Of a stretch of 64,000 nucleotides of DNA, positions 17,438 through 29,911 are shown piece by piece. A model generated the notes under the pieces. That model had not been told where the DNA came from, did no database searches, and saw only the letters and a program-made list of their open reading frames with translations. A program made the translations under genes and the position numbers. The stretch comes from Leuconostoc lactis. Lineage in GTDB: Bacteria; Bacillota; Bacilli; Lactobacillales; Lactobacillaceae. Each line of letters opens with the position of its first letter. Within the stretch, counting starts at the first letter, position 1. The stretch spans positions 1,128,501 to 1,192,500 of the forward strand of contig NZ_CP042420.1 in the NCBI RefSeq assembly GCF_007954625.1, in the 5' to 3' direction.

Positions 17438-19243
17438 ATGTGCGGAATTGTTGGATATACTGGTGTGAACCAAGTGTTGCCAAACTTGTTAAAAGGCTTA
17501 GAAAAACTTGAATATCGTGGTTATGATTCAGCTGGTGTCTATGTCAGCAACGGATCAGCTGGTGACTATTTAGTTCGCGAACAAGGACGCGTTGCCAAGC
17601 TAGAAGAAGCAACGAAAGACCAAGGGATTGCGGGAACTGCTGGTATTGCCCACACACGTTGGGCAACCCATGGTGGTGTTTCTGTTGAAAACGCCCACCC
17701 ACATATGTCAGAAGATGGCCGTTTCTATTTGGTCCACAATGGCGTGATTGAAAACTATGATGAATTACGTGAAAAGTATTTGCAAGGTGTGAAATTGCAT
17801 TCACAAACTGATACTGAAGTTGCGGTGCAATTGATTGATAAGTTCTCAAAAGAAAACAACTTATCAACACTCGATGCTTTCCGTCAAATGATTAGCTTGT
17901 TGGATGAAAACTCAGCTTATGGTTTCTTGTTGATGGATCGTGAAACACCAGATGTGATGTATGCAGCTAAGAAGAAGTCACCATTGTTGATTGGTGTGTC
18001 TGAAGAAGCTAACGTGGTGACATCAGATGCCGCCGCAATGCTTGATGTAACGAAGGACTTCATCGAATTGATGGATGGTGAAATTGCGGTAATCGATAAG
18101 GATGCCGTGACATTGTTCAACGCTGAAGGTGACGAAATCTCACGTGAACCTTTCCACATTGACATTGATGCTTCAGAAACAGATAAGGGTGTTTATCCTT
18201 ACTACATGTTGAAAGAAATTGATGAACAAGCTGTGGTGGCGCGTTCATTGTCACAATATTATTTTGATGACAACAACCAAATTCAAAATATTGATCCAGC
18301 CATTATTGACGCCATGAAGGCCGCTGACCGTATTTATATTGTCGCTGCTGGGACGTCTTACCACGCTGGTTTGGTTGGCAAGCGTTACTTTGAACAATGG
18401 ACTGGTAAGCCAACGGAAGTTCACATTTCATCAGAGTTTGCTTATGACCAACCTTTGTTGAGCGAGAAGCCATTCTTTATTTTCTTGAGTCAATCAGGGG
18501 AAACAGCCGACTCTCGTGAAGTGTTGGATAACGTGGTGAAGCAAGGTTATGGCTCATTGACAATTGCTAACGTGATGAATTCAACTTTGACACGTGAAGC
18601 TGACTTTGCCTTGCCATTGTTGGCAGGTCCAGAAATTGCCGTGGCCTCAACGAAGGCTTATACAGCTCAAATCATTGTTGAAGCCATTTTGGCCCATGCC
18701 GTAGGGGACAGCGGTCTTGACTTGAAGCATGAATTGGCGAAGGTGGCAGTTGAAATGCAAGTCATCATCGATCAAAAAGATGAATTCAAGGCAATTGCTG
18801 AATCAGCTTTGCGTGGTCGTCATTCAGCCTTTTACATTGGTCGTGGTTTGGATGCCGCAGTTGCCGTTGAAGCAGCCTTGAAGTTGAAGGAAATTTCATA
18901 CGTGCAAACAGAAGGTTTTGCTGCTGGTGAATTAAAGCACGGGACAATCTCATTGATTGAAGAAGGCACACCAGTCTTTGCTTTGTTAACACAAGCGAAA
19001 ACAGCTGGTCTTGTGCGTGGTGAAATTGCCCAAGTCGCAGCTCGTGGGGCAAACACAATTGTCTTTGCGACAAAGTCATTAGCAAAGCCAGGGGATGCCT
19101 ACGTTTTGCCAGAAGTTAATGAACTTTTGATGCCATTGTTGGTGGTGATCCCAGCACAATTGATTGCTTACTATGCAACGCTTGATCGTGGTTTGGACGT
19201 TGACCGCCCACGTAACTTGGCGAAGTCAGTGACAGTGCAATAA
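17438..19243 (+). CDS. glmS: Glutamine-fructose-6-phosphate aminotransferase (isomerizing)
   Basis: Makes glucosamine 6-phosphate from fructose 6-phosphate and glutamine, the first committed step of cell-wall amino-sugar synthesis. The N-terminal glutaminase begins MCGIVGYTG, with the nucleophile Cys exposed after Met removal. The body carries two SIS sugar-isomerase domains (FLSQSGETADS near residue 350 is the sugar-phosphate site) and ends in the usual KSVTVQ/E-type tail. 601 residues, full length. GAGGG precedes the start. The catalytic cysteine is the only one in the protein. Confidence 0.96.
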   Translation: MCGIVGYTGVNQVLPNLLKGLEKLEYRGYDSAGVYVSNGSAGDYLVREQGRVAKLEEATKDQGIAGTAGIAHTRWATHGGVSVENAHPHMSEDGRFYLVHNGVIENYDELREKYLQGVKLHSQTDTEVAVQLIDKFSKENNLSTLDAFRQMISLLDENSAYGFLLMDRETPDVMYAAKKKSPLLIGVSEEANVVTSDAAAMLDVTKDFIELMDGEIAVIDKDAVTLFNAEGDEISREPFHIDIDASETDKGVYPYYMLKEIDEQAVVARSLSQYYFDDNNQIQNIDPAIIDAMKAADRIYIVAAGTSYHAGLVGKRYFEQWTGKPTEVHISSEFAYDQPLLSEKPFFIFLSQSGETADSREVLDNVVKQGYGSLTIANVMNSTLTREADFALPLLAGPEIAVASTKAYTAQIIVEAILAHAVGDSGLDLKHELAKVAVEMQVIIDQKDEFKAIAESALRGRHSAFYIGRGLDAAVAVEAALKLKEISYVQTEGFAAGELKHGTISLIEEGTPVFALLTQAKTAGLVRGEIAQVAARGANTIVFATKSLAKPGDAYVLPEVNELLMPLLVVIPAQLIAYYATLDRGLDVDRPRNLAKSVTVQ

Positions 19244-19247
19244 GCCC

Positions 19248-19282
19248 AAAACGTGATAAGAAAATTCTTATCACGTTTTTTT
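19248..19282 (+). terminator. Terminator after glmS
   Basis: 15-bp stem (19248-19262 with 19265-19279) with a very small loop, ending in a run of Ts. The T-run overlaps the -35 of the next promoter. Confidence 0.9.
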
Positions 19283-19309
19283 GTGCCAAGGCTAGACATC
19301 TGGTAAAAT
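19281..19309 (+). promoter_or_regulatory. Promoter of the uppS-cdsA-rseP operon
   Basis: TTGTGC (19281-19286), 17 bp, TAAAAT (19304-19309) with an extended TGG directly before it. A small hairpin (ATTGCGC/GCGCAAT type, 19322-19338) sits just before the Shine-Dalgarno of uppS. Confidence 0.7.
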
Positions 19310-19353
19310 AAATGAGATACCATTGCGCTTTTGCGCATGAAGGAGGGGGCCTC

Positions 19354-20133
19354 TTGGCGCTTTTTAAAACAAAAACAGATCCTAAAGTTGTACCAGCACA
19401 ACTTAAAATTCCTGACCATATTGCCATCATCATGGATGGTAACGGACGATGGGCTAAAAAACGCATGATGCCGCGGATTGCGGGTCATAAAACTGGGATG
19501 AATACCGTTAAGCGGATTGCAACGGCAGCCAGTGATCTTGGCGTTAAAGTATTGACACTTTACGCTTTTTCAACGGAAAATTGGTCACGACCCAATGACG
19601 AAGTGAACTTTTTAATGCAGTTACCCATTGATTTTTTCAATGATTTTGTCCCTGATTTGATTAAAAACAATATTCGGGTCGAAGTGATGGGGAATATTGC
19701 TCAGTTGCCGGAAGGCACACAGCGTGCAGTCCAAAATGCGATTACGCAGACTGCTGGTGGCACCGGCATGGTGTTGAACTTCGCACTGAACTACGGTGGG
19801 CAAATTGAAATTGTTGAAGCAGCTAAGCAATTGGCACAACAAGTGTCAGCTGGCGATCTTGATCCGGCTGATATTACCCCTGAGAATTTCTCTGCGGCCT
19901 TACAAACGGCTGCTTTAGGGGCGCTTGCCGCACCTGATTTGTTAATTCGAACGTCAGGCGAACTGCGTTTGAGTAATTTTATGCCTTATCAAGCAGCTTA
20001 TGCCGAACTTTATTTTACGGATGTTTTGTGGCCGGACTATACGGCTGACGATTTGCTGGCGGCTATTGCGTCGTTTACCCAACGTGACCGGCGCTTTGGC
20101 GGTTTAAATGAGACGGATGAAAGTGAGTCCTAA
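19354..20133 (+). CDS. uppS: Isoprenyl (undecaprenyl) diphosphate synthase
   Basis: Cis-prenyltransferase that elongates farnesyl diphosphate to the C55 lipid carrier for cell-wall synthesis, linking to the mevalonate genes in this window. The frame extends upstream to 19312, but AAGGAGGGG at 19340-19348 is positioned for TTG 19354, giving 259 residues and the expected short N-terminus. Motifs: IMDGNGRWAKKR near residue 25 (catalytic Asp) and LLIRTSGELRLSNFMPYQAAY near 195. The usual SGE(L/Q)R variation is present. First gene of the operon with cdsA and rseP. Confidence 0.93.
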   Translation: MALFKTKTDPKVVPAQLKIPDHIAIIMDGNGRWAKKRMMPRIAGHKTGMNTVKRIATAASDLGVKVLTLYAFSTENWSRPNDEVNFLMQLPIDFFNDFVPDLIKNNIRVEVMGNIAQLPEGTQRAVQNAITQTAGGTGMVLNFALNYGGQIEIVEAAKQLAQQVSAGDLDPADITPENFSAALQTAALGALAAPDLLIRTSGELRLSNFMPYQAAYAELYFTDVLWPDYTADDLLAAIASFTQRDRRFGGLNETDESES

Positions 20134-20136
20134 GAT

Positions 20137-20931
20137 ATGAAAACACGTGTCATCACGGCCGTTGTGGCCTTAATTGTATTTGTACCACTCTTGATTATTG
20201 GCGGTATTCCGCTACTTGTGTTAACTTTGGCAATGGGCATTGTTGGCATGAGTGAAATCCTACGTATGAAGCATCGTTTCTTGGTATCAATTGAAGCTTT
20301 GATTGCCTTTGTCGGGGTGGTTGCCTTGATCTTGCCTAACCAATTTTGGCAAGGGGTACCTGTTGTCCAAAGTGCGCATGTTGTTTTCTACATTCTAGCG
20401 TTCCTCATGTTGCTCAATACCATCATTGTGCGTAATCATTTTAATTTTGATGATGCGGGCGCTTTGACATTGGCTATGCTTTATATTGGGACTGGCTTCC
20501 ATTATTTCTATCAAGCAGATAGCGTCGGATTGGCGACGGTGATGTTTGGCATGTTGATTGTTTGGATTACTGACTCAGGGGCTTACATGGTAGGTCGGGC
20601 AATGGGCAAGCACAAGCTGGCGCCTAAAATTAGTCCGAATAAGACTTGGGAAGGGTCAATTGGTGGCAGTGTTGTTGCCGTCATCATTGTCCCAGCGTTG
20701 TACACGATTTGCCACTGGTTACCTGCTTATAATTTTATTGAATTACTGGCCTTTACGGTGCTCTTATCGATTGCGGGTCAGCTTGGTGATTTGATTGAAT
20801 CAGCCTTTAAGCGTCACTATGGTGTGAAAGATTCAGGACACATTTTGCCTGGTCACGGTGGCATTTTGGATCGCTTTGATTCAATGTTGATTGTGATGCC
20901 ATTGATGTCACTTTTGGGCATGTTAGGATAA
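20137..20931 (+). CDS. cdsA: Phosphatidate cytidylyltransferase (CDP-diglyceride synthase)
   Basis: Integral membrane enzyme that makes CDP-diacylglycerol from phosphatidic acid and CTP. 264 residues with about seven or eight hydrophobic segments. The family signature lies in the C-terminal third: APKISPNKTWEGSIGG near residue 165 and GDLIESAFKRHYGVKDSGH followed by PGHGGILDRFDS near 222-252. It begins 3 nt after the uppS stop. Confidence 0.95.
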   Translation: MKTRVITAVVALIVFVPLLIIGGIPLLVLTLAMGIVGMSEILRMKHRFLVSIEALIAFVGVVALILPNQFWQGVPVVQSAHVVFYILAFLMLLNTIIVRNHFNFDDAGALTLAMLYIGTGFHYFYQADSVGLATVMFGMLIVWITDSGAYMVGRAMGKHKLAPKISPNKTWEGSIGGSVVAVIIVPALYTICHWLPAYNFIELLAFTVLLSIAGQLGDLIESAFKRHYGVKDSGHILPGHGGILDRFDSMLIVMPLMSLLGMLG

Positions 20932-20934
20932 CTT

Positions 20935-23969
<3,035 letters not shown>

Positions 23970-23982
23970 TCACGCACAAAAG

Positions 23983-24004
23983 GCCGATTTGATCGGCTTT
24001 TTTA
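23983..24004 (+). terminator. Terminator between proS and polC
   Basis: Stem GCCGAT/ATCGGC with loop TTG and seven Ts. It is short, so some read-through into polC is likely. Confidence 0.75.
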
Positions 24005-24026
24005 ATCAGTAAAAGAAGGGGGAACC

Positions 24027-27000
24027 ATGGCAATATCCCAAGAAGAACAACTGCAACATCTCATCTCACAAATTCAGCTGGCTGATGATGTGCAACCATT
24101 TTTTGCTGAGGGACGTTTGAAGCAAGTCACCGTCGCCAAACAAGCCAAAACGTGGACTTTTCATATCGTATTAAATGACATTTTACCGGTCCATGTCTTC
24201 ATGCAATTTCGGCAACAATTACAAGCGGCGTTTACCAATATTGCACAGACCCAATTAAACATTGAGACACCGGTCCAAACCATTGATGCAACACAGGTCA
24301 ATCAATATTGGCATATTGCCTTAGCCGACTCGGACTTAAATCACGCGGCGAGTCAACAATTAACAAGTAATACGATGTTGCGCCAAATTGATGCCCAACA
24401 TTTTGGCATTGCCGTCGGCGCGCAATTATTGTATAACGCGCTGACCGATACGGCCTTGCAGTCAATTAGTCAGGCCTATCGTCGTTATGGCTTCCCAGAA
24501 TTACTGTTGACACCGCAACAAGACGAAGATTTAGCCCAACAAATTGCTGAAAGCGTTGCCCAACATCATGCCAAAGCGCAGGAAGATTTACAAAAAGCCA
24601 TCCAAGCAACGGAACAAGCTAAACCCAAGGCTTCATCTGAAGGGGTACCGTTGACATTGGGACGTAAAATCGCTGCTGATGGTGACATCACGCGTCTTGA
24701 GACGATTGAAGGTGAAGAAAATCGGGTAGTGATCGAAGGTTATATCTTTGCGCATGAAGTACGCGAGTTGCGTTCTGGGCGTAAGCTCATGACGATCAAA
24801 GTCACAGATTATTCGAGTTCGATTGCGGCCAAGAAATTTTCAAATAATGAAACGGACGAAGCTGTTTTTGACGGGCTAAAACCCGGCATGTGGGTCCGGT
24901 TGTCTGGTAATGTGCAAGAAGACACTTATGCGCGTGAATTGGTGATGAACATTTACGATTTGCAAGTGATTGACCATGAGAGTCGCGTTGACACCTATCC
25001 AGGTGATAAAAAGCATATCGAGCTGCATGTGCATACCAATATGTCAACAATGGATTCGGTGACCGACTATGGCGCAGTAGCCAAATTGGCCAAAAGTTGG
25101 GGCCAAACAGCATTAGGCGTGGTCGACACGGCGAATGTGCAAGGCTTCCCAGAAGCCGTGGCTGCCGGCAAGAAAAATGATCTCAAAATGATTTATGGGA
25201 TGGAAGCGAATTTAGTTGAAGATGGGGAACCAATTGCCTTTAATCTAGCTGATGTGCCATTACTCGGACCAGAGACAACTTTTGTCGCTTTCGACTTGGA
25301 AACCACAGGACTTTCAGCCGTAACGGATAAAATCATTGAATTATCCGCGGTTAAGATGCAACTCGGGAATGTGGTGGATCAATTCTCTGAATACATCAAT
25401 CCTGGTTTTCCCTTGTCAGAATTTACGACTGAACTGACATCAATTACGGATTCAATGGTTGCCAATGCCGATCCAGAAAGCGACGTCATCCAACGTTTCC
25501 GAGATTGGGTTGGGGATGCGGTCCTAATTGGGCACAATGTGACGTTTGATATTGGGTTTATGAATGCTGCATATGCCCGCTATCAAAAACCAGCCATCAG
25601 CAATCCGGTAATTGATACGTTGCCATTTACCCGTTGGCTGTACCCTGATTACAAATCTTACCGATTAGGGACAATCGCCAAGCGTTTTAATATCAACCTC
25701 GAACAAGCGCACCGAGCCATTTTCGATTCGGAAACGACCGGACATATTGCGTGGCGTTTAATGAAAGAGGTCAAAGAACGCTATGATCTGACCAGCCATC
25801 AACAGCTAAATGATCATATGACAGAAGGGGATGCTTGGAAACATGGCCGACCGGTACATGCTACGTTGTTGGTAAAAAATGCCGTCGGTTTAAAGCATCT
25901 TTATGAATTAGTCTCGCGCTCAAATATTGAATTTTTTGCGCGTGTACCACGTATTCCGCGTTCCGTTTTGGAACAACATCGGGAAGGCTTATTAGTCGGT
26001 ACAGGTGATACAGGTGGTGACGTGATTGTCACATTAATTGAAAAAGGTTATGATGCAGCGTTAGAAAAAGCGGCGTATTATGACTTTATTGAAATTCAGC
26101 CCACCGCCAATTATGCACCGATGATTGAATCGGGGTTGATTGCTGATACCGATAAATTACATGATATTCTCCGTGATATGGTGGCGATTGGTGATGAATT
26201 GGATAAGCCGGTGGTCGTTACTGGCGATATCAAGTATACGAATCCAGAAGATCGGATTTATCGTCAAATCTTAATTGCCACCCAGCCAGGTAATCCGCAA
26301 AATCGGACAACCTTACCAGAATTGCATTTCAAAACAACGCAAGAACTACTTGACGATTATGCGTTCTTGGGTGAGGACTTGGCGAAGAAAGTCGTGATTG
26401 ACAATACGCATGTGATTGCAGATAGTCTAGAAGATGTGGCGCCGCTTAAGAGTGGCTCGTACCCGCCAAATATTCCGACTGCTGGTGAGGAATTAACCCG
26501 GCGAACACTGGAGACGGCTAAAAAATGGTACGGTGATCCCATTCCAGATGTCATTCAAGCCCGTATTGATCAAGAATTAAAAGCCATTATTGGTAACGGC
26601 TTTGCGCCGCACTATATGATCGCCCAACGTTTGGTTGAAAAGTCCAATAAAGACGGTTATCTGGTTGGCTCGCGTGGCTCAGTCGGGTCATCATTTGTGG
26701 CGACAATGTCTGGGATTACCGAAGTTAATCCGTTTGCCCCGCATTATCGTAGTGCCCATGGCGACTATTTTGAACTCGCTGACCCAAAAGTTTATGAATC
26801 AGGCTATGACTTGCCAGATAAACCAGACCCAAATCATCCTGGTGAAATGTTGATCGGTGATGGGCAAAATATTCCGTTTGAAACCTTCATGGGATTCAAA
26901 GGGGATAAGGTGCCAGATATTGATTTGAACTTTTCGGGCGATTATCAACCGATTGCGCATAATTACATGAAAGTCTTGTTCGGTGAACACAATGTGTACC

Positions 27001-28340
27001 GTGCCGGTACGATTGCGACGGTGGCGGAAAAAACCGCCTTTGGTTATGTCAAAGGTTATGAACGCGATCATGATAAGCATTACCGTGGGACAGAAGTAGA
27101 ACGTTTGGCCCAAGGAATTACTGGGGTTAAGCGGACAACAGGGCAACATCCAGGTGGGATTTTGATTGTGCCACGTGAATATGATGTCTATGATTTCACA
27201 CCGGTCCAATATCCGGCCGATGATCAAAAATCATTGTGGCAAACAACGCACATGGATTACCATTCGATTCACGATAATTTGCTCAAAATGGATATTTTGG
27301 GACATGATGATCCGACGATGGTGCGCACATTAAAGGATATGTCAGGGATTGATCCGCAATCAATTCCAGTTAATGATCCTGGCGTCTTGAGCCTGTTTAC
27401 CTCGCCAAAAGCATTAGGCGTGACGCCAGAACAGATTTTTTCTAAAACAGGCACACTTGGTTTGCCTGAATTTGGGACGAACTTTGTGCGAGGCATGTTG
27501 GAAGAAACGCAACCCCACAATTATTCTGAACTATTGCAAATTTCTGGTTTGTCTCACGGGACGGATGTGTGGCTAGGGAACGCCAATGAATTAATTGAAA
27601 ACGGAACCGCAACGATTGGAACCGTGATTGGAACCCGTGATAAGATCATGACGGATTTGATTAACTGGGGTTTCCCAGCAGCTGATGCGTTTAAGGTCAT
27701 GGAAAAAGTGCGTAAAGGGAAAGGGATTACGGATGAGTATCAGGCCCAGTTACGTGCAGCAAAGATTCCAGAATGGTATATCCAATCGATGCTCAAGATC
27801 AAATATATGTTCCCCCGAGCACACGCGGCGGCGTATGTTTTGATGGCCCTACGAATTGCCTATTTTAAGGTGTATTTCCCAACGATTTATTATGCGACCT
27901 ACTTCTCAGTCCGCGCTGATCAATTTGATATTGTGGCCATGAGCCGCGGTAAAAATGCGACAAAAGAAGCGTTAAAGCGTTTACGCGCCTTGGGTAATGA
28001 TGCCACGGTTGGCGATAAAAACCTTTTGACGGTATTGGAGATGGCGAATGAAGCTTTAGAACGTGGGATTACCTTCTCAATGGTTGATTTATATAAGTCA
28101 GAAGCCAGCGAGTGGGTGATTGATGGTGATACACTCATCCCACCGTTCTCCGCAGTCCCAAGTTTGGGCGATAACGTGGCCAAGCAAATCATTGTGGCGC
28201 GCCAAGAAAAGCCATTTTTGAGTAAGGAAGATTTGAAAAAGCGTGGGAAGGTCTCCCAAACAGTCATTGATTATTTGACGAAAAATTCAGTCTTAGATGG
28301 CATGCCAGACGAAAATCAATTGAATTTGTTTGATTTTTAA
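24027..28340 (+). CDS. polC: DNA polymerase III alpha subunit, PolC type
   Basis: Replicative polymerase of low-GC Gram-positives; 1437 residues, full length. Order: N-terminal region, OB fold (about 225-310), PHP domain starting ELHVHTNMSTMD near 330, inserted DEDDh proofreading exonuclease (VAFDLETTGLS near 420, GHNVTFD near 505, HRAIFDSETT near 565), then the polymerase with PDIDLNFSGD near 963. Two departures stand out. The PHP metal motif usually reading TDH is VDT. The zinc module between about 905 and 935 (HYRSAHGDYFE ... DLPDKPDPNHPGE) lacks all the cysteines seen in other PolCs. GAAGGGGG precedes ATG. Confidence 0.95.
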   Translation: MAISQEEQLQHLISQIQLADDVQPFFAEGRLKQVTVAKQAKTWTFHIVLNDILPVHVFMQFRQQLQAAFTNIAQTQLNIETPVQTIDATQVNQYWHIALADSDLNHAASQQLTSNTMLRQIDAQHFGIAVGAQLLYNALTDTALQSISQAYRRYGFPELLLTPQQDEDLAQQIAESVAQHHAKAQEDLQKAIQATEQAKPKASSEGVPLTLGRKIAADGDITRLETIEGEENRVVIEGYIFAHEVRELRSGRKLMTIKVTDYSSSIAAKKFSNNETDEAVFDGLKPGMWVRLSGNVQEDTYARELVMNIYDLQVIDHESRVDTYPGDKKHIELHVHTNMSTMDSVTDYGAVAKLAKSWGQTALGVVDTANVQGFPEAVAAGKKNDLKMIYGMEANLVEDGEPIAFNLADVPLLGPETTFVAFDLETTGLSAVTDKIIELSAVKMQLGNVVDQFSEYINPGFPLSEFTTELTSITDSMVANADPESDVIQRFRDWVGDAVLIGHNVTFDIGFMNAAYARYQKPAISNPVIDTLPFTRWLYPDYKSYRLGTIAKRFNINLEQAHRAIFDSETTGHIAWRLMKEVKERYDLTSHQQLNDHMTEGDAWKHGRPVHATLLVKNAVGLKHLYELVSRSNIEFFARVPRIPRSVLEQHREGLLVGTGDTGGDVIVTLIEKGYDAALEKAAYYDFIEIQPTANYAPMIESGLIADTDKLHDILRDMVAIGDELDKPVVVTGDIKYTNPEDRIYRQILIATQPGNPQNRTTLPELHFKTTQELLDDYAFLGEDLAKKVVIDNTHVIADSLEDVAPLKSGSYPPNIPTAGEELTRRTLETAKKWYGDPIPDVIQARIDQELKAIIGNGFAPHYMIAQRLVEKSNKDGYLVGSRGSVGSSFVATMSGITEVNPFAPHYRSAHGDYFELADPKVYESGYDLPDKPDPNHPGEMLIGDGQNIPFETFMGFKGDKVPDIDLNFSGDYQPIAHNYMKVLFGEHNVYRAGTIATVAEKTAFGYVKGYERDHDKHYRGTEVERLAQGITGVKRTTGQHPGGILIVPREYDVYDFTPVQYPADDQKSLWQTTHMDYHSIHDNLLKMDILGHDDPTMVRTLKDMSGIDPQSIPVNDPGVLSLFTSPKALGVTPEQIFSKTGTLGLPEFGTNFVRGMLEETQPHNYSELLQISGLSHGTDVWLGNANELIENGTATIGTVIGTRDKIMTDLINWGFPAADAFKVMEKVRKGKGITDEYQAQLRAAKIPEWYIQSMLKIKYMFPRAHAAAYVLMALRIAYFKVYFPTIYYATYFSVRADQFDIVAMSRGKNATKEALKRLRALGNDATVGDKNLLTVLEMANEALERGITFSMVDLYKSEASEWVIDGDTLIPPFSAVPSLGDNVAKQIIVARQEKPFLSKEDLKKRGKVSQTVIDYLTKNSVLDGMPDENQLNLFDF

Positions 28341-28400
28341 CCACCAGTCACCACAATCGCGCTACGGCGTGTAACAAGATACAACAACGGAGAGTGTAGT

Positions 28401-28826
28401 ATGAAACACGAATGGCACCAAAAAGTGGCTAATTATTTTGAATATGTCTTAAATAGCCTCATGATTCTTATCGGGATTGTGATTTTTGGCTTTTTGTTGC
28501 GCGAAATTTATAATTTAGCGCATTTACTCCTGACAGTGGGGGATATGCGGTCACACTTTAATCAAATTACGGATGCCACGCTTGCCGTCTTCTTGTTCTT
28601 TGAGTTTATGAGTTTGGTCCGCGAATATTTTATCAAGGACGCTCATATTTCGATGGAAAGTTTTCTTTATATCGGGGTGACTGCCTTGATTCGGGCGATT
28701 TTGGTATATCATGATCAAACGATGAAAACGTTGCTATTGGCCTTATCAATCGGTATCTTAGTGGTCGCCTTGACGGTGTACCGTTATTTCCGAGAAAAAG
28801 ATAAGCAACAGAAACTACCACATTAA
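28401..28826 (+). CDS. PsiE-like four-helix membrane protein
   Basis: 141 residues with four hydrophobic segments at about 18-38, 55-75, 90-108 and 112-132, and the family-like EFMSLVREYF in the second. This matches the phosphate-starvation-inducible PsiE family, whose molecular function is not established. GGAGAG lies 9 nt before ATG. It sits between polC and a strong terminator. No Pho-type control can be seen. Confidence 0.75.
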   Translation: MKHEWHQKVANYFEYVLNSLMILIGIVIFGFLLREIYNLAHLLLTVGDMRSHFNQITDATLAVFLFFEFMSLVREYFIKDAHISMESFLYIGVTALIRAILVYHDQTMKTLLLALSIGILVVALTVYRYFREKDKQQKLPH

Positions 28827-28844
28827 TCGGCCAGTTTTGAATCG

Positions 28845-28870
28845 AAAAGCACGGTTTGCCGTGCTTTTTT
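28845..28870 (+). terminator. Terminator after the PsiE-like gene
   Basis: 10-bp stem AAAAGCACGG/CCGTGCTTTT with a TTTG loop, continuing into six Ts. Confidence 0.92.
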
Positions 28871-28884
28871 GCATGGTTTAAACA

Positions 28885-28999
28885 TGGTATGATAAGAGAT
28901 GAAAATACGCGGAGGAGAGTCATTCACGGCAGAAAAGATGCCATGTGTACAGGTTATCTCGTACATGTGCAACGCGCGCGTGAAGACCAAAATGAAAAT
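28885..28999 (+). promoter_or_regulatory. rbsK promoter and structured leader with distant Shine-Dalgarno
   Basis: Extended -10 TGG-TATGAT (28885-28893). GGAGGA (28911-28916) has no ATG, GTG or TTG at usable distance. It is followed 2 nt later by GTC(a)TTCACG (28919-28928), which pairs with CGTGAAGAC (28979-28987) as a 9-bp stem with one bulge. Inside is a second hairpin, GCCATGT with ACATG(T)GC. The rbsK ATG follows 12 nt after the outer stem, and no other Shine-Dalgarno is near it. Confidence 0.55.
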
Positions 29000-29911
29000 A
29001 TGACGAAAAAAATTGTTGTCCTTGGGAGTCTCAACGTTGATAGCATTATGAAGATGCCTCGTATGCCATTAGTTGGGGAAACAATGGCTTTAACGGACGT
29101 GACAACAGCGCCTGGTGGTAAAGGTGCCAACCAAGCAGTTGCAGCAGCCCGTCAAAGCGCTCAAGTGGCCTTTATTGGCGCAGTGGGTCAAGATAGTAAT
29201 GGCCACTTTATGCGCCAGACCTTAGCTGATCAAGCCGTCGATGTGGCGGCGATTCAAACCAATGCAACAGTACCAACTGGTTCAGCCTATATCATGTTGC
29301 AAGACAACGGCGCCAATACAATTTTGATTCATGGTGGGGCCAATCAAGCCTTGACTGTTGATGATTTAGATGAGGATTTGATTGCCCAAGCCGATACGTT
29401 GATTGCGCAATTTGAGGTACCACTGGCCGTGATTACCGCAGCCTTTAAAATGGCCAAAGCGCACAATGTGCAAACTGTGCTGAATCCCGCACCAGCAGTT
29501 TATGAGGTCACCCCAACCTTGGCCGGTTTGACAGATATTATTTTGCCTAATGAAACAGAAGCCCAATTATTAACGGGTATCACTGTTGAAAATGATCTTG
29601 CGGTGTTGAATCAAGTCAGTGATGCCCTCTTAGCAACAGGGGTGGCTCGCAGTATTATTACCCTTGGGGAAGCGGGCTCGTTTATCGCTGACGGTACCAA
29701 CCGTTGGTGGGCAAAGCCGAAAAAAGTTGCGGCTGTTGATACGACAGCTGCGGGGGATACTTTTATTGGGACCCTAGCAAGTGAACTTGCCGCCGATTTT
29801 AGTAATTTAGTCGACGCTGTTGATCGTGCTAGCACAGCCAGTGCCATTGCCGTTACGCGACCAGGCGCCATTCCGTCAATTCCAACCCGTGAAGAAGTGG
29901 ATCAGTTCTAA
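29000..29911 (+). CDS. rbsK: Ribokinase
   Basis: Phosphorylates D-ribose at O5; PfkB sugar-kinase family. The true start is the ATG at 29000 (303 residues), where the conserved KKIVVLGSLNVDSI begins; the open frame upstream is leader sequence. PfkB signature 1 covers GGKGANQAVAAARQ at about 38-51, and signature 2 with the anion hole and catalytic base reads DTTAAGDTFIGTL at about 247-259. No Shine-Dalgarno lies directly before the start; see the leader entry. No rbsD or ribose transporter adjoins it. The following methyltransferase starts at its stop codon. Confidence 0.92.
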   Translation: MTKKIVVLGSLNVDSIMKMPRMPLVGETMALTDVTTAPGGKGANQAVAAARQSAQVAFIGAVGQDSNGHFMRQTLADQAVDVAAIQTNATVPTGSAYIMLQDNGANTILIHGGANQALTVDDLDEDLIAQADTLIAQFEVPLAVITAAFKMAKAHNVQTVLNPAPAVYEVTPTLAGLTDIILPNETEAQLLTGITVENDLAVLNQVSDALLATGVARSIITLGEAGSFIADGTNRWWAKPKKVAAVDTTAAGDTFIGTLASELAADFSNLVDAVDRASTASAIAVTRPGAIPSIPTREEVDQF

